A stretch of 64,000 bases of DNA from Psychrobacter cibarius (GCF_016107535.1 NZ_JABASQ010000003.1:183777-247776), one strand, 5' to 3'; numbered from the stretch's first letter, positions 39,289 to 49,530 are shown. Notes: a model not told the origin generated them from the sequence alone. A program made the numbers and translations.

Positions 39289-39370
39289 TCATAACTTAAT
39301 AAATATCGCACATGCTAGGCAAATCAGCACCTTAGCTGCTATAATAAACACCAGCAGTGAGTAATAGAGG

Positions 39371-39406
39371 GTTCGAGTCTCTCCAGCCCCACCATTTTCG
39401 GATAGT
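39371..39406 (+). other. attR, right 36-bp attachment repeat
   Basis: Identical to 20023-20058. It holds a 24-base 3' fragment of tRNA-Leu that is no longer attached to a tRNA gene, and it marks the chromosomal junction. Confidence 0.92.
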
Positions 39407-39428
39407 ACATCTTAGACCAAATATCAAA

Positions 39429-39452
39429 GCCTGCTTTTTAGCAGGTTTTTTT
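39429..39452 (+). terminator. Original tRNA-Leu terminator, displaced by the element
   Basis: The stem cctgct/agcagg with a TTTT loop and a T-run aligns with the terminator after attL. It lies the same way relative to the tRNA 3' fragment, so it probably served tRNA-Leu before insertion. Confidence 0.8.
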
Positions 39453-39518
39453 GTGTCTGTTCTTTTTGTATTTAGAGTGTGGTGGATTTATATTTTCCGA
39501 TTTATTTGCGTAGAGCCA

Positions 39519-40544
39519 TTACCTGTCAATACTTTCTAAATCTAAAAGTATCTGCTTCATATTCTGATACCTTCTTTCCACCCGCTTTGCCAATGCTTTA
39601 TTAATGATACCTTGATAGTGACTATATTCTAACGGTAAGGTTGGAATAGGCTGTTGGCAATGCTGAATCGCCCATGCTTTTAATTTGTCATTACTGTTAG
39701 CACTTATCTGAAACGGTCGCTTGCCTGTTAGTATTTCAACCATCATGATGCCAAACGCATAGATATCACTTTGCACTGTTGCACTCTGACTCTTACTCTG
39801 ACTTTGCCAGCGTTCAGGGGCAAGATACGCAGGTGTACCAGCAGGACTTGCCAAAATTGGGGCGTTAAGACATTCTGCTAAAGCAAAATCGGTTAACAAT
39901 AAATCAGCCTTGATACAGCTATCATCCGCATGATTTGGTAAAAAATCATCTAGCAAAATATTGCTAGGCTTAATATCATTGTGTAGCCAGCCAGCGCTAT
40001 GTAGAGTGGCGATAAGGTGCGCAGATTGCACAATAAAATGATGCTTTTTTTGAGTGGTTAATAAAGAGTAATTTCGAATATTAAGCTGAGTTGCTAAGCT
40101 ACCACTGAGATAATATGGCATGGTAAGTATCGTCAGCTGCGAAAACTGATCTAATACCTTTACCCTTAGAGTTTCATAAGCGAGCATTGGCGGAGCAATA
40201 GCAAAAAGACTGTCTTGAAATCTCTTTTGATTGGCTGATAAATTATTGATAGATTTTAGAACACCGATTTCATGGGTTAAGCCCGCCAAATTTTGATTGC
40301 TAGCAGCCGTTAACTGCCATTTAATCATCACTCGACCAAATTGTGGATGCTGGGCACGCGCCAAGCCTTGAAAGTCATTCTCATTATAGTTACTTTGCTG
40401 GCTGATGCGCTGATGCGAAATCTCGCTATAATTCAAGCTTGAGAATAACGCAGTCAATGTTGGCAACATTTGCTGCGCTTGCATTTGTAATGCTTGTTTT
40501 GCACACGCTTTTGCATTAGAGGAATTACTGGCACTATTTTTCAT
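39519..40544 (-). CDS. Serine/threonine protein kinase-like protein
   Basis: A 341-residue soluble protein with a Hanks-type kinase fold. It has Lys75 in VMIKW for ATP, the catalytic loop LHNDIKPSN with Asp190 (HND instead of HRD), the metal motif TDFALAE (DFA instead of DFG), and GTPAYLAPERW before the activation region. Key Lys, Asp and Asn are present, so activity is plausible. No membrane segment or sensor domain is visible. The N-terminal 45 residues are low in complexity. It is divergent from a DUF815 ATPase. The substrate is unknown. Confidence 0.85.
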   Translation of the reverse strand: MKNSASNSSNAKACAKQALQMQAQQMLPTLTALFSSLNYSEISHQRISQQSNYNENDFQGLARAQHPQFGRVMIKWQLTAASNQNLAGLTHEIGVLKSINNLSANQKRFQDSLFAIAPPMLAYETLRVKVLDQFSQLTILTMPYYLSGSLATQLNIRNYSLLTTQKKHHFIVQSAHLIATLHSAGWLHNDIKPSNILLDDFLPNHADDSCIKADLLLTDFALAECLNAPILASPAGTPAYLAPERWQSQSKSQSATVQSDIYAFGIMMVEILTGKRPFQISANSNDKLKAWAIQHCQQPIPTLPLEYSHYQGIINKALAKRVERRYQNMKQILLDLESIDR

Positions 40545-40612
40545 GGTAAAGTGATACCTCTATATAGCTAGTATGCCACACGTCATTTTAATTTTATGAG
40601 CGACTGAGTATT

Positions 40613-41575
40613 ATGCCCCAATCCACTAAGCCTGTTACGAATTACGCCCTACCCGACCATTTATTGGATTTACTCGGACAGTATTTACAAGAGAAAGTCA
40701 CGCCCACTATCGAGATTGATCCTGCACAGTTGGCCTATCGCTGGGTCGGTGGTCATAATGGACATTTGGAGCCATTGGCAGTGAACTTATTTTTAAGTTT
40801 AGATGATTTGCATGGTATCGATACGCAAAAGGCAAAACTGGTACAAAACACACGGCAATTTCTAAAGGGCTATCCTGCCAATCATGTCTTGATGACAGGG
40901 ACACGTGGTGCTGGCAAATCATCGCTGATCCGGGCATTGCTACAAGCCTATCATAGCGAAGGACTGCGCATTATTGAAATTGCCCGTGATGACCTGCGAG
41001 TGCTTGATAAGATACGCGCCGCCATTAATGCACTGCCGACCGAGTGTAGTTGTCACTATATGGTGTACTGTGATGACTTGGCATTTAATGGTCAAGACGA
41101 GAGTTATCGGACGTTAAAAAGCGTATTGGACGGCTCGCTAGACTCAGAGCAAGACAAGTTATTGGTTTATGCGACCAGTAATCGCCGTCATCTATTGCCT
41201 CAGCTAATGAAAGACAATGTCAATATTTATAATGGTCAAACCGATGAGGTCAATCCTTATGAAACCATTGATGAGACGGTATCGCTGTCTGATCGCTTTG
41301 GGCTTTGGTTGTCCTTTCATCCAATGGATCAAAACACCTATTTGCACATCGTACGCCATTATTTATCACTTTCGCCAAACCGAAATCTAGATAATGCGAA
41401 TGACGTTAAAGAAACTAATAATGAAGAAAAAAATAAGATGCTACCTGATAACATCAGAGCAGCAGCGCTACGTTGGGCATCAGAGCGTGGTGGACGTTCA
41501 GGACGAGTGGCGTATCAGTTTAGCCGCTACTGGATAGGACAGACACGATTAGCAGCTGAAGACAGTCCATCGTAA
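40613..41575 (+). CDS. DUF815-family AAA+ ATPase
   Basis: A 320-residue protein with a P-loop TGTRGAGKSS (95-104), a Walker B-like YMVYCDDLAF (about 139-148), and the DUF815 stretch KSVLDGSLDSEQDKLLVYAT then SNRRHLLP. This family is widespread, contains a AAA+ core and has no settled function. It ends in a helical arginine-rich lid (RWASERGGRSGRVAYQF). The start is 68 bases from the divergent kinase gene. Confidence 0.88.
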   Translation: MPQSTKPVTNYALPDHLLDLLGQYLQEKVTPTIEIDPAQLAYRWVGGHNGHLEPLAVNLFLSLDDLHGIDTQKAKLVQNTRQFLKGYPANHVLMTGTRGAGKSSLIRALLQAYHSEGLRIIEIARDDLRVLDKIRAAINALPTECSCHYMVYCDDLAFNGQDESYRTLKSVLDGSLDSEQDKLLVYATSNRRHLLPQLMKDNVNIYNGQTDEVNPYETIDETVSLSDRFGLWLSFHPMDQNTYLHIVRHYLSLSPNRNLDNANDVKETNNEEKNKMLPDNIRAAALRWASERGGRSGRVAYQFSRYWIGQTRLAAEDSPS

Positions 41576-41614
41576 AGCTTCATTAAAAGTTATTTTTATG
41601 ATGACGCTCAGTGC

Positions 41615-42742
41615 TTAATGACCGCGTGCAGAACCCAGATATTGTACGCGGTTATTTTCGTTAATATCTGCTAAATCAACCGCACCATCGACCATATATT
41701 GGTCAAAATCTGCGGCTAACCATAGATTACCTTTGTAAACGCTCTCAGCATCTAAACGAATATGCGCCATGTTGGGCGTGCTGCTGCTTGGATTATCAAA
41801 GCTTTGATAACGAGCGCTGAAGTGAGTCAAAATTAGATTATTTACACCACTGTTTTCTACAAAACCCGCCACCGATTGCGCACTACTATGCATTGGATCA
41901 AACTCTGGATTTTTGGCTTGAATCTTAGTCAATACCTCATGCGTATATGTCGCTTCATGCACCAATAAATCCGTATCAACCAACGCCGCAGTGAGACACG
42001 CTGGCGTATCGTTATCACCAGCCACCACTACTCGCGTTCGTGACAGGGCATCATTGACATAATCTACTGCACATAACTGCTGACCATCTCCAGTGATGAC
42101 ATCGTGACCTTGTTGCAATTTACCCCATAGCGCGCTTGCAGGAATACCTTGCGCTAGCAGTTTATCCGTATCAAGCGTGCGATGATGGATAGTCTGCGTG
42201 ATACCAAATGCATGAGAAGCAACCCGATGTGACAGCGCCGTGATATCGATATCAAGCTGATGTTGGTCGCTTAAGCGAATATTTACCTTGTTTGTATCAC
42301 TTTGCTCAGACAGTACCTCTTCAATGGCTACAAAATTGAGAGCAAAGGGTAGATACAATTCCGTGGTTAAGGTAATGGCTTCGAGCAATGTCGCGATGGC
42401 TTTGGGAGCAATCAGGGTCAATGGCTCATGGCGTCCTGACATCGCGGCACTTGCCAACAGTCCTGGCAGACCATAACAATGATCGCCATGCACATGGGTG
42501 ATACAGATAGCGGCTAGTTGATGCAAAGACAGTTTGGTATGTAACAGTTGCTGCTGCGTGCCTTCACCGCAATCCATCAGTAGCCATGGACGCGATTTTT
42601 TATTTTGATTGGCATTCTGTGGTTGATTGCCTTGCTGTGAACCAGAGGTATGAGGATTCAGACATTCAATCGCCATTGCAGTCACATTACGCTGCTTGGT
42701 TGGCACACCAGCAGAGGTACCCAAAAAAGTCAGCTTCAACAT
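41615..42742 (-). CDS. rnz: Ribonuclease Z
   Basis: RNase Z is a metallo-beta-lactamase-fold nuclease that trims tRNA 3' trailers. Motifs are FLGTSAGVPTKQRNV at the N-terminus, the metal site THVHGDHCYGLPG, VAGDNDT, and the late Asp/His motifs in HEATY and LTHFSARY. At 375 residues it is longer than the ~305 typical of gamma-proteobacteria, with an N/Q-rich insert near residues 32-50 and others later. It is convergent with the DUF815 gene, 40 bases away. Confidence 0.9.
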   Translation of the reverse strand: MLKLTFLGTSAGVPTKQRNVTAMAIECLNPHTSGSQQGNQPQNANQNKKSRPWLLMDCGEGTQQQLLHTKLSLHQLAAICITHVHGDHCYGLPGLLASAAMSGRHEPLTLIAPKAIATLLEAITLTTELYLPFALNFVAIEEVLSEQSDTNKVNIRLSDQHQLDIDITALSHRVASHAFGITQTIHHRTLDTDKLLAQGIPASALWGKLQQGHDVITGDGQQLCAVDYVNDALSRTRVVVAGDNDTPACLTAALVDTDLLVHEATYTHEVLTKIQAKNPEFDPMHSSAQSVAGFVENSGVNNLILTHFSARYQSFDNPSSSTPNMAHIRLDAESVYKGNLWLAADFDQYMVDGAVDLADINENNRVQYLGSARGH

Positions 42743-42774
42743 AGATTACCTCTCTTACACATGATACTTATCTG

Positions 42775-43044
42775 CTATGACAATTGGCACATCATGGTTT
42801 TTTGCGCTGCAACCATCTGCCCACCATTGGCCGTACATTCACTGACCATATTGGACTCATAAGATTTCCAGCCGCCATAAAAGCTGGCCACACACAATAT
42901 AACCACGAGCAATTTTTGTGACCATGCTTTAATGGATACCTGCTGATGGTTCACATTGTCAGCAGTAGTATCAAGCGCGGGCTTAGCAGCAATGCCAGTA
43001 TCAACATCAGTATGCTTGTTATGCGATTTATTTAAGTCTGTCAT
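42775..43044 (-). CDS. Hypothetical single-pass membrane protein
   Basis: An 89-residue protein with a polar N-terminus of about 40 residues, one hydrophobic segment (LLVVILCVASFYGGW) and a short tail with two cysteines (SECTANGGQM, MMCQLS) probably on the periplasmic side, where they could form a disulfide. It lies upstream of rnz on the same strand, with a 32-base gap, so it may share its transcript. No family is recognised. Confidence 0.65.
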   Translation of the reverse strand: MTDLNKSHNKHTDVDTGIAAKPALDTTADNVNHQQVSIKAWSQKLLVVILCVASFYGGWKSYESNMVSECTANGGQMVAAQKTMMCQLS

Positions 43045-43137
43045 TTCTTATCCTAAAAAAGGTTTTGTCTATGAATAAACAAAACCCTTCATTTTAATAT
43101 CAAATCAGTCATTTATGAACGATTAAATGCGCCGCTT

Positions 43138-43806
43138 TTAGAACTGCAAACGACCACCCTTTTCTTCTGCACGCTTAAAGGCATCACGCTCTTCACAGCG
43201 TTTTAGCCAAATTAAGATATTGGCATATTTACTGCTATCTAATCCTGTACCAGCATTAGCACCTACAACCGCAAGATGCATTTGGATATCAGCGGCACTA
43301 AATTCAGCCCCTGCAAACCAATGATTATCTTGCAAATGCTGCTCCATCATCGCCAATATAGCATCCAGACTTTTGCTTATCATATTTTTTTCGACTTGGT
43401 TGCGGATGCTTTTGCTCACAGGCTTGATGAGCATGGGCGACTGCTCAACCACTTTGGTGAAGACCAAACGCATGACCAATGGCGGCATCACTGATGCTTC
43501 AGCGAAATGTAACCAAAACGTGTAAGCCTCCCACGCCGCTTCATTATTATCCGCAGGCTTGAACTGTTTCTCGCTATCATAATGCTTCAACAAGTACTCA
43601 ATAATAAAACCTGATTCGATGAGCACACGGTCATTTACTTCTAACATGGGTGCATGACCGAGCGGATGTATTTTTTTTAAACTGTCAGGCGCACGGTATG
43701 CTTTATTGCGCTCATAGCAAGTCAATTGATAATCGACGCCAAGCTCCTCTAACAGCCAAATAATACGAAATGAGCGCGAATTTGCTAAATGATGAAGGTG
43801 TAACAT
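43138..43806 (-). CDS. Glutathione S-transferase family protein
   Basis: A 222-residue protein with an N-terminal thioredoxin-like domain (LHHLANSRSFRIIWLLEELG, GHAPMLEVNDRVLIESGFII) and a C-terminal helical domain containing FAGAEFSAADIQMHLAV, the GST motif. Ser8 or Ser10 near the N-terminus may be the catalytic residue that activates glutathione. The substrate is unknown. It is a single gene with a 92-base spacer to the small membrane protein gene downstream. Confidence 0.88.
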   Translation of the reverse strand: MLHLHHLANSRSFRIIWLLEELGVDYQLTCYERNKAYRAPDSLKKIHPLGHAPMLEVNDRVLIESGFIIEYLLKHYDSEKQFKPADNNEAAWEAYTFWLHFAEASVMPPLVMRLVFTKVVEQSPMLIKPVSKSIRNQVEKNMISKSLDAILAMMEQHLQDNHWFAGAEFSAADIQMHLAVVGANAGTGLDSSKYANILIWLKRCEERDAFKRAEEKGGRLQF

Positions 43807-44021
43807 AAACCATCCTAGTTATAATGTGAATAAGTTATCGTATGAATAAGTCATAATATGTATAGTTGGTGCCACGCATTTCATTGGTAAACGTTGTTAA
43901 GCGTGGCAGCAATGCTATCGATAATAGCGTAATTAATGCCTCTTTAACACAGAAACTGTGTAGAGTAATGACGAAAAATACTGCCCGCTAAGTCAAGTCT
44001 ATATCGACTTGCTGGCAGACG

Positions 44022-45092
44022 CTACTTTGAATGCAGCTCTTCAATTTTGCGTGTCATCTTATGGATTTTTTGCTGATACTTTCTAATTTTGCGGAAACGA
44101 TGCGCAGTTAACACACCTTTAATACGGTGGTTTTTCAGGCGGCGACGTGGCGGGAAGCTACCCACTTGTGGCTCATTATAACCATGCAAACGGTCATCAC
44201 GCTTACGTGCCAAGTAACCAAGCGCACTATCCACAATCATCATCAACAGCGCGACAAAAATCATGCCGTACATAAATAAAGAGCCTCCCTCATCGATACT
44301 TTGATGCAAAATCGTGATGGAAAATATGAATAAAAATATCGGCTCAAGGTAGCATAAGGTGCCAAATAATGAGACGGGCAGCTTTTGACTGGCAACCATG
44401 GTCAACGACATCGCAGCCGTACTGATAATGCCTAATAGTGGCAACAGATACCAAAACTTATCGGTAGATATCGCCAGCGCAAATCCGCCATTGAGATATA
44501 AAGCAATCAACACCACCGGCGTCAATAAAACAAGGTCAGAGATAAGCCCTGTAATCGGCGGCACTGCCAATTTACGACGCAGTAGATAATAGGGCGGATA
44601 ACCCAAGCAAACAAATAAAGTCGCCCAAGAAATACTGCCGTACTGAAAGACATCATAGGCAATACCTGCGCCTGCGCAAATGGTGGCAATCCATTGTAAC
44701 AAGCTCATGTCTTCGTTATAAAAAAACCGACCAACCATAATCATAATCATTGGATATAAAAAGTAACCCAATGTCACCTCAAGCCCTAAATCATTGACAG
44801 GTGCCCACATAAATATCCAGATTTGCGCGCCCAATATTGGTGTGGGTATGATAAATAAAAACCATTCTTTTGGCGTCTTTAGGGTTTTTAGATAATCAAA
44901 AATATGCTGCCATTGCTTAAGCACACTAATCAGCAGCACCAGACTCAATAGCATCATCAGTACGCGCCAAGAAGCGACTTGCGTCCCTGACAACGGCTGC
45001 ATCAATAGACCAAATAAGAATAGCAATGAATATAAAAAATTTGCTGCCACTGCAGCGATGGTACCTTGCGACGTTTGATTCGTGGTGAGCAT
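44022..45092 (-). CDS. RarD-like EamA/DMT transporter, copy 1
   Basis: A 356-residue inner-membrane protein with about ten helices and the RarD pattern (LSGTQVASWRVLMML, TPILGAQIWIFMWAPVN). The substrate is unknown; RarD was named for chloramphenicol sensitivity. I start at the ATG 45092 (MLTTNQTSQG), which matches copy 2. The frame is open upstream, but that part overlaps the terminator hairpin. The C-terminal 60 residues are basic and soluble (PRRRLKNHRIKGVLTAHRFR). It is a tandem paralog of the next gene and identical in length. Confidence 0.85.
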   Translation of the reverse strand: MLTTNQTSQGTIAAVAANFLYSLLFLFGLLMQPLSGTQVASWRVLMMLLSLVLLISVLKQWQHIFDYLKTLKTPKEWFLFIIPTPILGAQIWIFMWAPVNDLGLEVTLGYFLYPMIMIMVGRFFYNEDMSLLQWIATICAGAGIAYDVFQYGSISWATLFVCLGYPPYYLLRRKLAVPPITGLISDLVLLTPVVLIALYLNGGFALAISTDKFWYLLPLLGIISTAAMSLTMVASQKLPVSLFGTLCYLEPIFLFIFSITILHQSIDEGGSLFMYGMIFVALLMMIVDSALGYLARKRDDRLHGYNEPQVGSFPPRRRLKNHRIKGVLTAHRFRKIRKYQQKIHKMTRKIEELHSK

Positions 45093-45144
45093 AACGACAA
45101 CCTTGAAAAATGAGCGCACGTCCTTGGCAATTTTAGAAAAAAAC

Positions 45145-45177
45145 AAAAGCCTCCGACGCGGACGTCGAAGGCTTTTT
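45145..45177. terminator. Terminator between the two RarD-like genes
   Basis: The hairpin aaaagcctccgacg/cgtcgaaggctttt has T-rich flanks on both strands. It is nearly the same sequence as the hairpin at 46511-46543, and each lies about 50-110 bases upstream of one RarD-like start. Confidence 0.85.
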
Positions 45178-45333
45178 GATCTATCAACTCTGTTATCTAC
45201 AACATAATCATATAATATTGAGATAAACACTTGGAATATATCGTGTTTATCTTGTGGTCGGTATTATGTCAAAGTCAGAATAGATAAGCAATACAACTGC
45301 TTCACTAAAGCGTTCACCTATCCATTCAGCATC

Positions 45334-46404
45334 TTACTTTGCACTCAGCTGCTCGATTTTTTGCTGTATTCTATCCATCTTTTTTTGATAGCGCCGAATC
45401 TTGCGAAAACGATGCGCGGTTAAAACCCCATCAATACGCTGATCTATGAAACGACGACGCGGCGGAAACCCGCCCACTTGTGGCTCTCGATAGCCATGCA
45501 AATGATTGTCACGGCGGCGCTTAAGATAACCTTTTATACTATCAGCAATCATCACCAGTAACGCCAAACTTACCATACCATACATAAATAGCGAGCCGCC
45601 CTCATCGAGACTTTGACTTAGAACAGTGATGGATAAAACAAACAGCAGCATAGGCTCGACATAGCTTAACGCCCCAAATAATGACACGGGTAATTTGCTA
45701 CTGGCAATCATGGTTAAGGACATCGCCAGCGCACTAAAAGCTCCTAGCAGTGGTAATAAATACCAGAACTTGATGTCCTGTGCTGCCGTACTAAAGCCGC
45801 CGCTAAAATACAACATAATGAGCACCACTGGCGTTAACAGAGCCAAATCAGACAACAGCCCTGTGATAGGCGGCACAGCCAGTTTACGCCGCAATAGATA
45901 ATAGGGTGGATAGCCCAAGCACACAAACAACGTTACCCAAGATACTGAGCCATATTGAAAGATATCATAGCCAATACCTAAGGCTGCACATAGCGCGGCC
46001 ACCCACTGCAACGCACTCATATGCTCGTGATAAAAGAAACGGCCCAGCACTATCATCACCAGCGGTAACAGAAAATAGCCCAAGGTAACATCCAGCCCAA
46101 AGCCATTGACCGGTGCCCACATAAATAGCCAAATTTGACCACCCAAAATCGGTGTGGGCAAAATAAATATCAGCCACTCTTTCGGAGTTTTTAAGGTTTT
46201 CAAATAATCAAAAACGTGTTGCCATTGCTTGGTAAAACTGACCAACAATAGCAAACTTAGCAGCATCATGAGCACGCGCCATGAAGCTACCTGCGTACCT
46301 GTCAAAGGCAGCATAAATAGCCCAAACACAAACATCATCGAAAATAAAAAGCTCGATGATATCGAAGCAAGGGTTCCTTGAAAAGTTTGATTGGTCGAGA
46401 GCAT
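45334..46404 (-). CDS. RarD-like EamA/DMT transporter, copy 2
   Basis: A 356-residue paralog of the downstream gene, alike along the whole length, including the central GYPPYYLLRRKLAVPPITGL and the basic C-terminal tail (PRRRFIDQRIDGVLTAHRFR). It has about ten membrane helices and an unknown substrate. It sits between gyrA and copy 1, each separated by a terminator, so the three genes are likely transcribed on their own. The duplication is old enough for many substitutions. Confidence 0.85.
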   Translation of the reverse strand: MLSTNQTFQGTLASISSSFLFSMMFVFGLFMLPLTGTQVASWRVLMMLLSLLLLVSFTKQWQHVFDYLKTLKTPKEWLIFILPTPILGGQIWLFMWAPVNGFGLDVTLGYFLLPLVMIVLGRFFYHEHMSALQWVAALCAALGIGYDIFQYGSVSWVTLFVCLGYPPYYLLRRKLAVPPITGLLSDLALLTPVVLIMLYFSGGFSTAAQDIKFWYLLPLLGAFSALAMSLTMIASSKLPVSLFGALSYVEPMLLFVLSITVLSQSLDEGGSLFMYGMVSLALLVMIADSIKGYLKRRRDNHLHGYREPQVGGFPPRRRFIDQRIDGVLTAHRFRKIRRYQKKMDRIQQKIEQLSAK

Positions 46405-46510
46405 AACAACAGCCTTAAAAAATAGAACTTTATGGGCATTATTTATAAAAAATTAGAGCAGCGGAAACTTAGAGGCAGACTCTAACAATAGATGACGTAC
46501 TGAAAAAAAT

Positions 46511-46543
46511 AAAAGCCTCCGACGATAACGTCAGAGGCTTTTT
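46511..46543. terminator. gyrA terminator
   Basis: The hairpin aaaagcctccgacg/cgtcagaggctttt with T-rich flanks lies about 50 bases past the gyrA stop. Confidence 0.88.
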
Positions 46544-46591
46544 ATAGAACAATCATATAAGACTAGATCAAAAAGCTAACTACTGAGACAT

Positions 46592-49426
46592 TTATTCGTC
46601 GTCTGTGTTTTCACCGTCTGTACTATCAACATCTAATTCATTGTCAGTAGCAATATCCATAACGTCATTCGTTGCTGTGTTGCCAGTCGCCGCATCAATA
46701 TCTATCTGCTCTTGACCTGCCACATCAAATGTACCGTCTTCTCTCATGGCATCAACCAGCTCATCGTCACCTTCTTCATGCTCAACACGCGCCATAGCGA
46801 CCAGCTTCTCGTCTTTTGATAGACGAATCAGCGTCACACCTTGCGTATTACGACCAGAGCTAGCGACATGCTCAACGGGCGTACGAACCAACGTACCTTT
46901 GTCAGAGATTAAAATAATATCGTCTGTAGAGTCAACCTTGGTGGCTCTTACTAGCGCACCATTACGCTCACTGGTTTTGATAGCAATTACACCGCCGCCG
47001 CCACGATTTTGGGTATTGAACTCATCGATAAAGGTACGTTTACCAAAGCCGTTTTCACAAGCAATAAGGATTTCGCGGACATCATCTTCGATCACAACCA
47101 ATGATTTTATCGACTCATTAGCCGCCAAACGCATACCACGGACACCTTTAGCCGTACGACCCATCACACGAGCATCATTTTCATCAAAACGAATGGCTTT
47201 ACCACTGGATGCAAACAACATCACTTCTTGGCTACCATTAGTGATACGAGCACTGACCAGCTTATCGCCCTCTTCTAGTCCAACCGCAATCAAGCCGTTC
47301 GAGCGAATATTGGCAAACTGCTTAAGCTCTACTCGCTTCACCGTACCATTAGCCGTTGCAAAGAACACAAAAGGTGGCTCTGCTTGCGTGCTATCCTCTA
47401 AATTATTATCTTCTGATAAGCTGTCATCCCCATCTATTAGATTATCTGTTAATGCTTCACCTTTTACCGATAGCTCTTCCACTATTTTTGGAATCGGTAG
47501 TATCGTAGTAACAGTTTCATCAGGATTTAAGCCAATTAAATTCACTAATGGACGACCGCGAGCACCGCGACTGGCAATCGGCACTTCAAAACCACGTAAG
47601 CTAAAGACACGACCGCTATCCGTGAAGCACAATACGGTAGCATGCGTTGAGGTCACAACCAAATGATCAATCACATCATCTTCTTTCATTGCGGTTGCAG
47701 ACTTACCTTTACCGCCACGTTTTTGCGCGACATAATCGTCAATCGGCTGAGTTTTTGCATAACCAGTACGTGAGACCGTCATGACAACCGTCTGTTCAGG
47801 AATCAAATCTTCACGGTTAAAGTCAGTACGTGAGTCAATAATATCGGTACGGCGTTCATCACCAAAGTTATCACGAATCTCAATCATCTCATTGGAGATA
47901 ATGGTCATTAGCTTATCAAAATCACCAAGAATAGACTCTAAATGAGCGATTTCACGTAGCAAATCCTGATATTCTTCAGTCAATTTGTCTTGCTCAAGAC
48001 CCGTTAGACGATGCAACTGCATATCCAAAATTGCGTTGACCTGCTCAAGTGATAAGCGATAACGTTCTTCGCCCTCAATCAAGCCAAATGGTGCTTTAGG
48101 ATCTTCGCCTTCGATATAGTCAGGACGCACAGATTGGCTACCAGCAGCGGTAAGCATCGCCACCACGCTACCTGAACCCCACGTGTTATTTAGTAGGCTT
48201 TCACGTGCCAAACCGCGGTTTGCAGAGGCTTTAATTGTTGCAATAATCTCGTCGATATTGGCTAATGCAACGGTCAAACCTTCGAGCAAATGACCACGTA
48301 CGCGCGCTTTGTTTAACTCATAAATCGTACGGCGTGTCACCACTTCTTGGCGATGACGTACAAAGGCGGCAATCAGCTGACGCAAAGTCAGTAATTTCGG
48401 CTGACCATTATCGAGCGCCACCATATTGATACTAAAGCTTGATTCGAGCGGCGTTTGCAAGAACAAGTTATTAACGATAACTTCAGCTGTCTCACCACGA
48501 CGCAAATCAATGGCGATACGCATACCATCTTTGTCAGATTCATCACGAATCTCGCTAATACCTTCAATCTTTTTATCACGTACGAGTTCTGCGATACGCT
48601 CAATCATTTTGGCTTTATTAGATTGATAAGGTACTTCGGTAAAGACAATACGCTCACGATCGCGGTTGACACCCGTATCACTCATGGCTTCAATATGATA
48701 GCGACCACGTATGTGCAAACGACCTTTACCCGTGCGATAAGCATCTAAAATACCAGCGCGACCATAAATAATACCGCCTGTAGGAAAGTCAGGACCTGAG
48801 ATGTGTGACATCAACTCTTCAGCTGATACTTGCGGGTTTTCGGCATAAGCCAAACAAGCATTAATCACTTCTGTCAGGTTGTGCGGCGCCATATTAGTCG
48901 CCATACCAACAGCAATACCAGTCGCACCATTGATTAGTAAGTTTGGAACACGCGCGGGCATGACGCTAGGCATACGCTCAGAACCATCGTAGTTGTCTTC
49001 CCAATCAACCGTGTCTTTGTCTAAATCAGCAAGCATCTGATGCGTCAGCTTGGTCATACGTACTTCGGTATAACGCATCGCTGCCGGAGGATCATCATCG
49101 ATCGAACCAAAGTTACCTTGACCGTCAACCATCGGATAACGCAAACTAAAATCCTGCGCCATCCGCACAATGGCATCATAGACCGCACTATCGCCATGTG
49201 GGTGATATTTACCAATAACATCGCCGACGACACGTGCAGACTTCTTATATGGCTTATTATAGTCGTTAGATAGCACGTGCATGGCGTACATCACACGGCG
49301 GTGTACAGGTTTGAACCCATCACGCACATCAGGCAGCGCACGCGAGACAATCACGCTCATCGCATAATCCAGATAGGATTGCTTTAGTTCCTCTACGATG
49401 CCAATAGGACTGACCGATTCGCTCAT
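46592..49426 (-). CDS. gyrA: DNA gyrase subunit A
   Basis: GyrA cuts and rejoins DNA for negative supercoiling together with GyrB. It has catalytic Tyr119 in PAAMRYTE and the quinolone-resistance region [10 protein letters not shown] with Ser80 and Asp84, the unmutated residues. A C-terminal DNA-wrapping domain has six beta-blades (the GyrA box appears as [11 protein letters not shown]). The acidic tail (about 55 residues) is common in this group. I start at the ATG 49426, with aaggag six bases upstream; a GTG at 49444 is in frame but has no good site. The length is 944 residues. Confidence 0.97.
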   Translation of the reverse strand: MSESVSPIGIVEELKQSYLDYAMSVIVSRALPDVRDGFKPVHRRVMYAMHVLSNDYNKPYKKSARVVGDVIGKYHPHGDSAVYDAIVRMAQDFSLRYPMVDGQGNFGSIDDDPPAAMRYTEVRMTKLTHQMLADLDKDTVDWEDNYDGSERMPSVMPARVPNLLINGATGIAVGMATNMAPHNLTEVINACLAYAENPQVSAEELMSHISGPDFPTGGIIYGRAGILDAYRTGKGRLHIRGRYHIEAMSDTGVNRDRERIVFTEVPYQSNKAKMIERIAELVRDKKIEGISEIRDESDKDGMRIAIDLRRGETAEVIVNNLFLQTPLESSFSINMVALDNGQPKLLTLRQLIAAFVRHRQEVVTRRTIYELNKARVRGHLLEGLTVALANIDEIIATIKASANRGLARESLLNNTWGSGSVVAMLTAAGSQSVRPDYIEGEDPKAPFGLIEGEERYRLSLEQVNAILDMQLHRLTGLEQDKLTEEYQDLLREIAHLESILGDFDKLMTIISNEMIEIRDNFGDERRTDIIDSRTDFNREDLIPEQTVVMTVSRTGYAKTQPIDDYVAQKRGGKGKSATAMKEDDVIDHLVVTSTHATVLCFTDSGRVFSLRGFEVPIASRGARGRPLVNLIGLNPDETVTTILPIPKIVEELSVKGEALTDNLIDGDDSLSEDNNLEDSTQAEPPFVFFATANGTVKRVELKQFANIRSNGLIAVGLEEGDKLVSARITNGSQEVMLFASSGKAIRFDENDARVMGRTAKGVRGMRLAANESIKSLVVIEDDVREILIACENGFGKRTFIDEFNTQNRGGGGVIAIKTSERNGALVRATKVDSTDDIILISDKGTLVRTPVEHVASSGRNTQGVTLIRLSKDEKLVAMARVEHEEGDDELVDAMREDGTFDVAGQEQIDIDAATGNTATNDVMDIATDNELDVDSTDGENTDDE

Positions 49427-49530
49427 ATACACTCCTTCACTCACATTGTTTTTCTAATGTTGACACGTTTGTTCAAGATACTCATGGGTTATACAAAAAT
49501 ATAGCTGCATCAATGCGCAGCTACTATCAG

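Larger units (their letters stand above)
20023..39406. mobile_element. Integrative and mobilizable element in tRNA-Leu (about 19.35 kb)
   Basis: The element lies between two identical 36-bp repeats, at the tRNA-Leu 3' end and at 39371-39406. It carries its own tyrosine integrase next to the right end, a MOBQ relaxase with accessory gene and candidate oriT, a replication protein, and a restriction-like operon. No type IV secretion genes are present, so it is mobilizable rather than self-conjugative. Genes at 20471-33500 are visibly richer in A+T than the core genes and than the primase-integrase part. No secondary insertion sequence was seen. Confidence 0.9.

Noticed and set aside
20023..39406. 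Element considered as a prophage
   Set aside because: No capsid, tail, terminase or lysis genes are present; relaxase and oriT-like region point to a mobilizable element.
39357..39539. 60-codon frame across attR
   Set aside because: It translates the tRNA fragment and terminator and has no ribosome site.
45145..45177. Hairpin upstream of RarD-like copy 1 considered as an attenuator with leader peptide
   Set aside because: The only nearby leader frame is four codons without a meaningful amino-acid run; the same hairpin follows gyrA, so a terminator is simpler.
46746..47666. 306-codon open frame antisense to gyrA
   Set aside because: It mirrors a strongly conserved gyrA region, has a serine/leucine-rich translation typical of antisense shadows, and lacks a convincing ribosome site.
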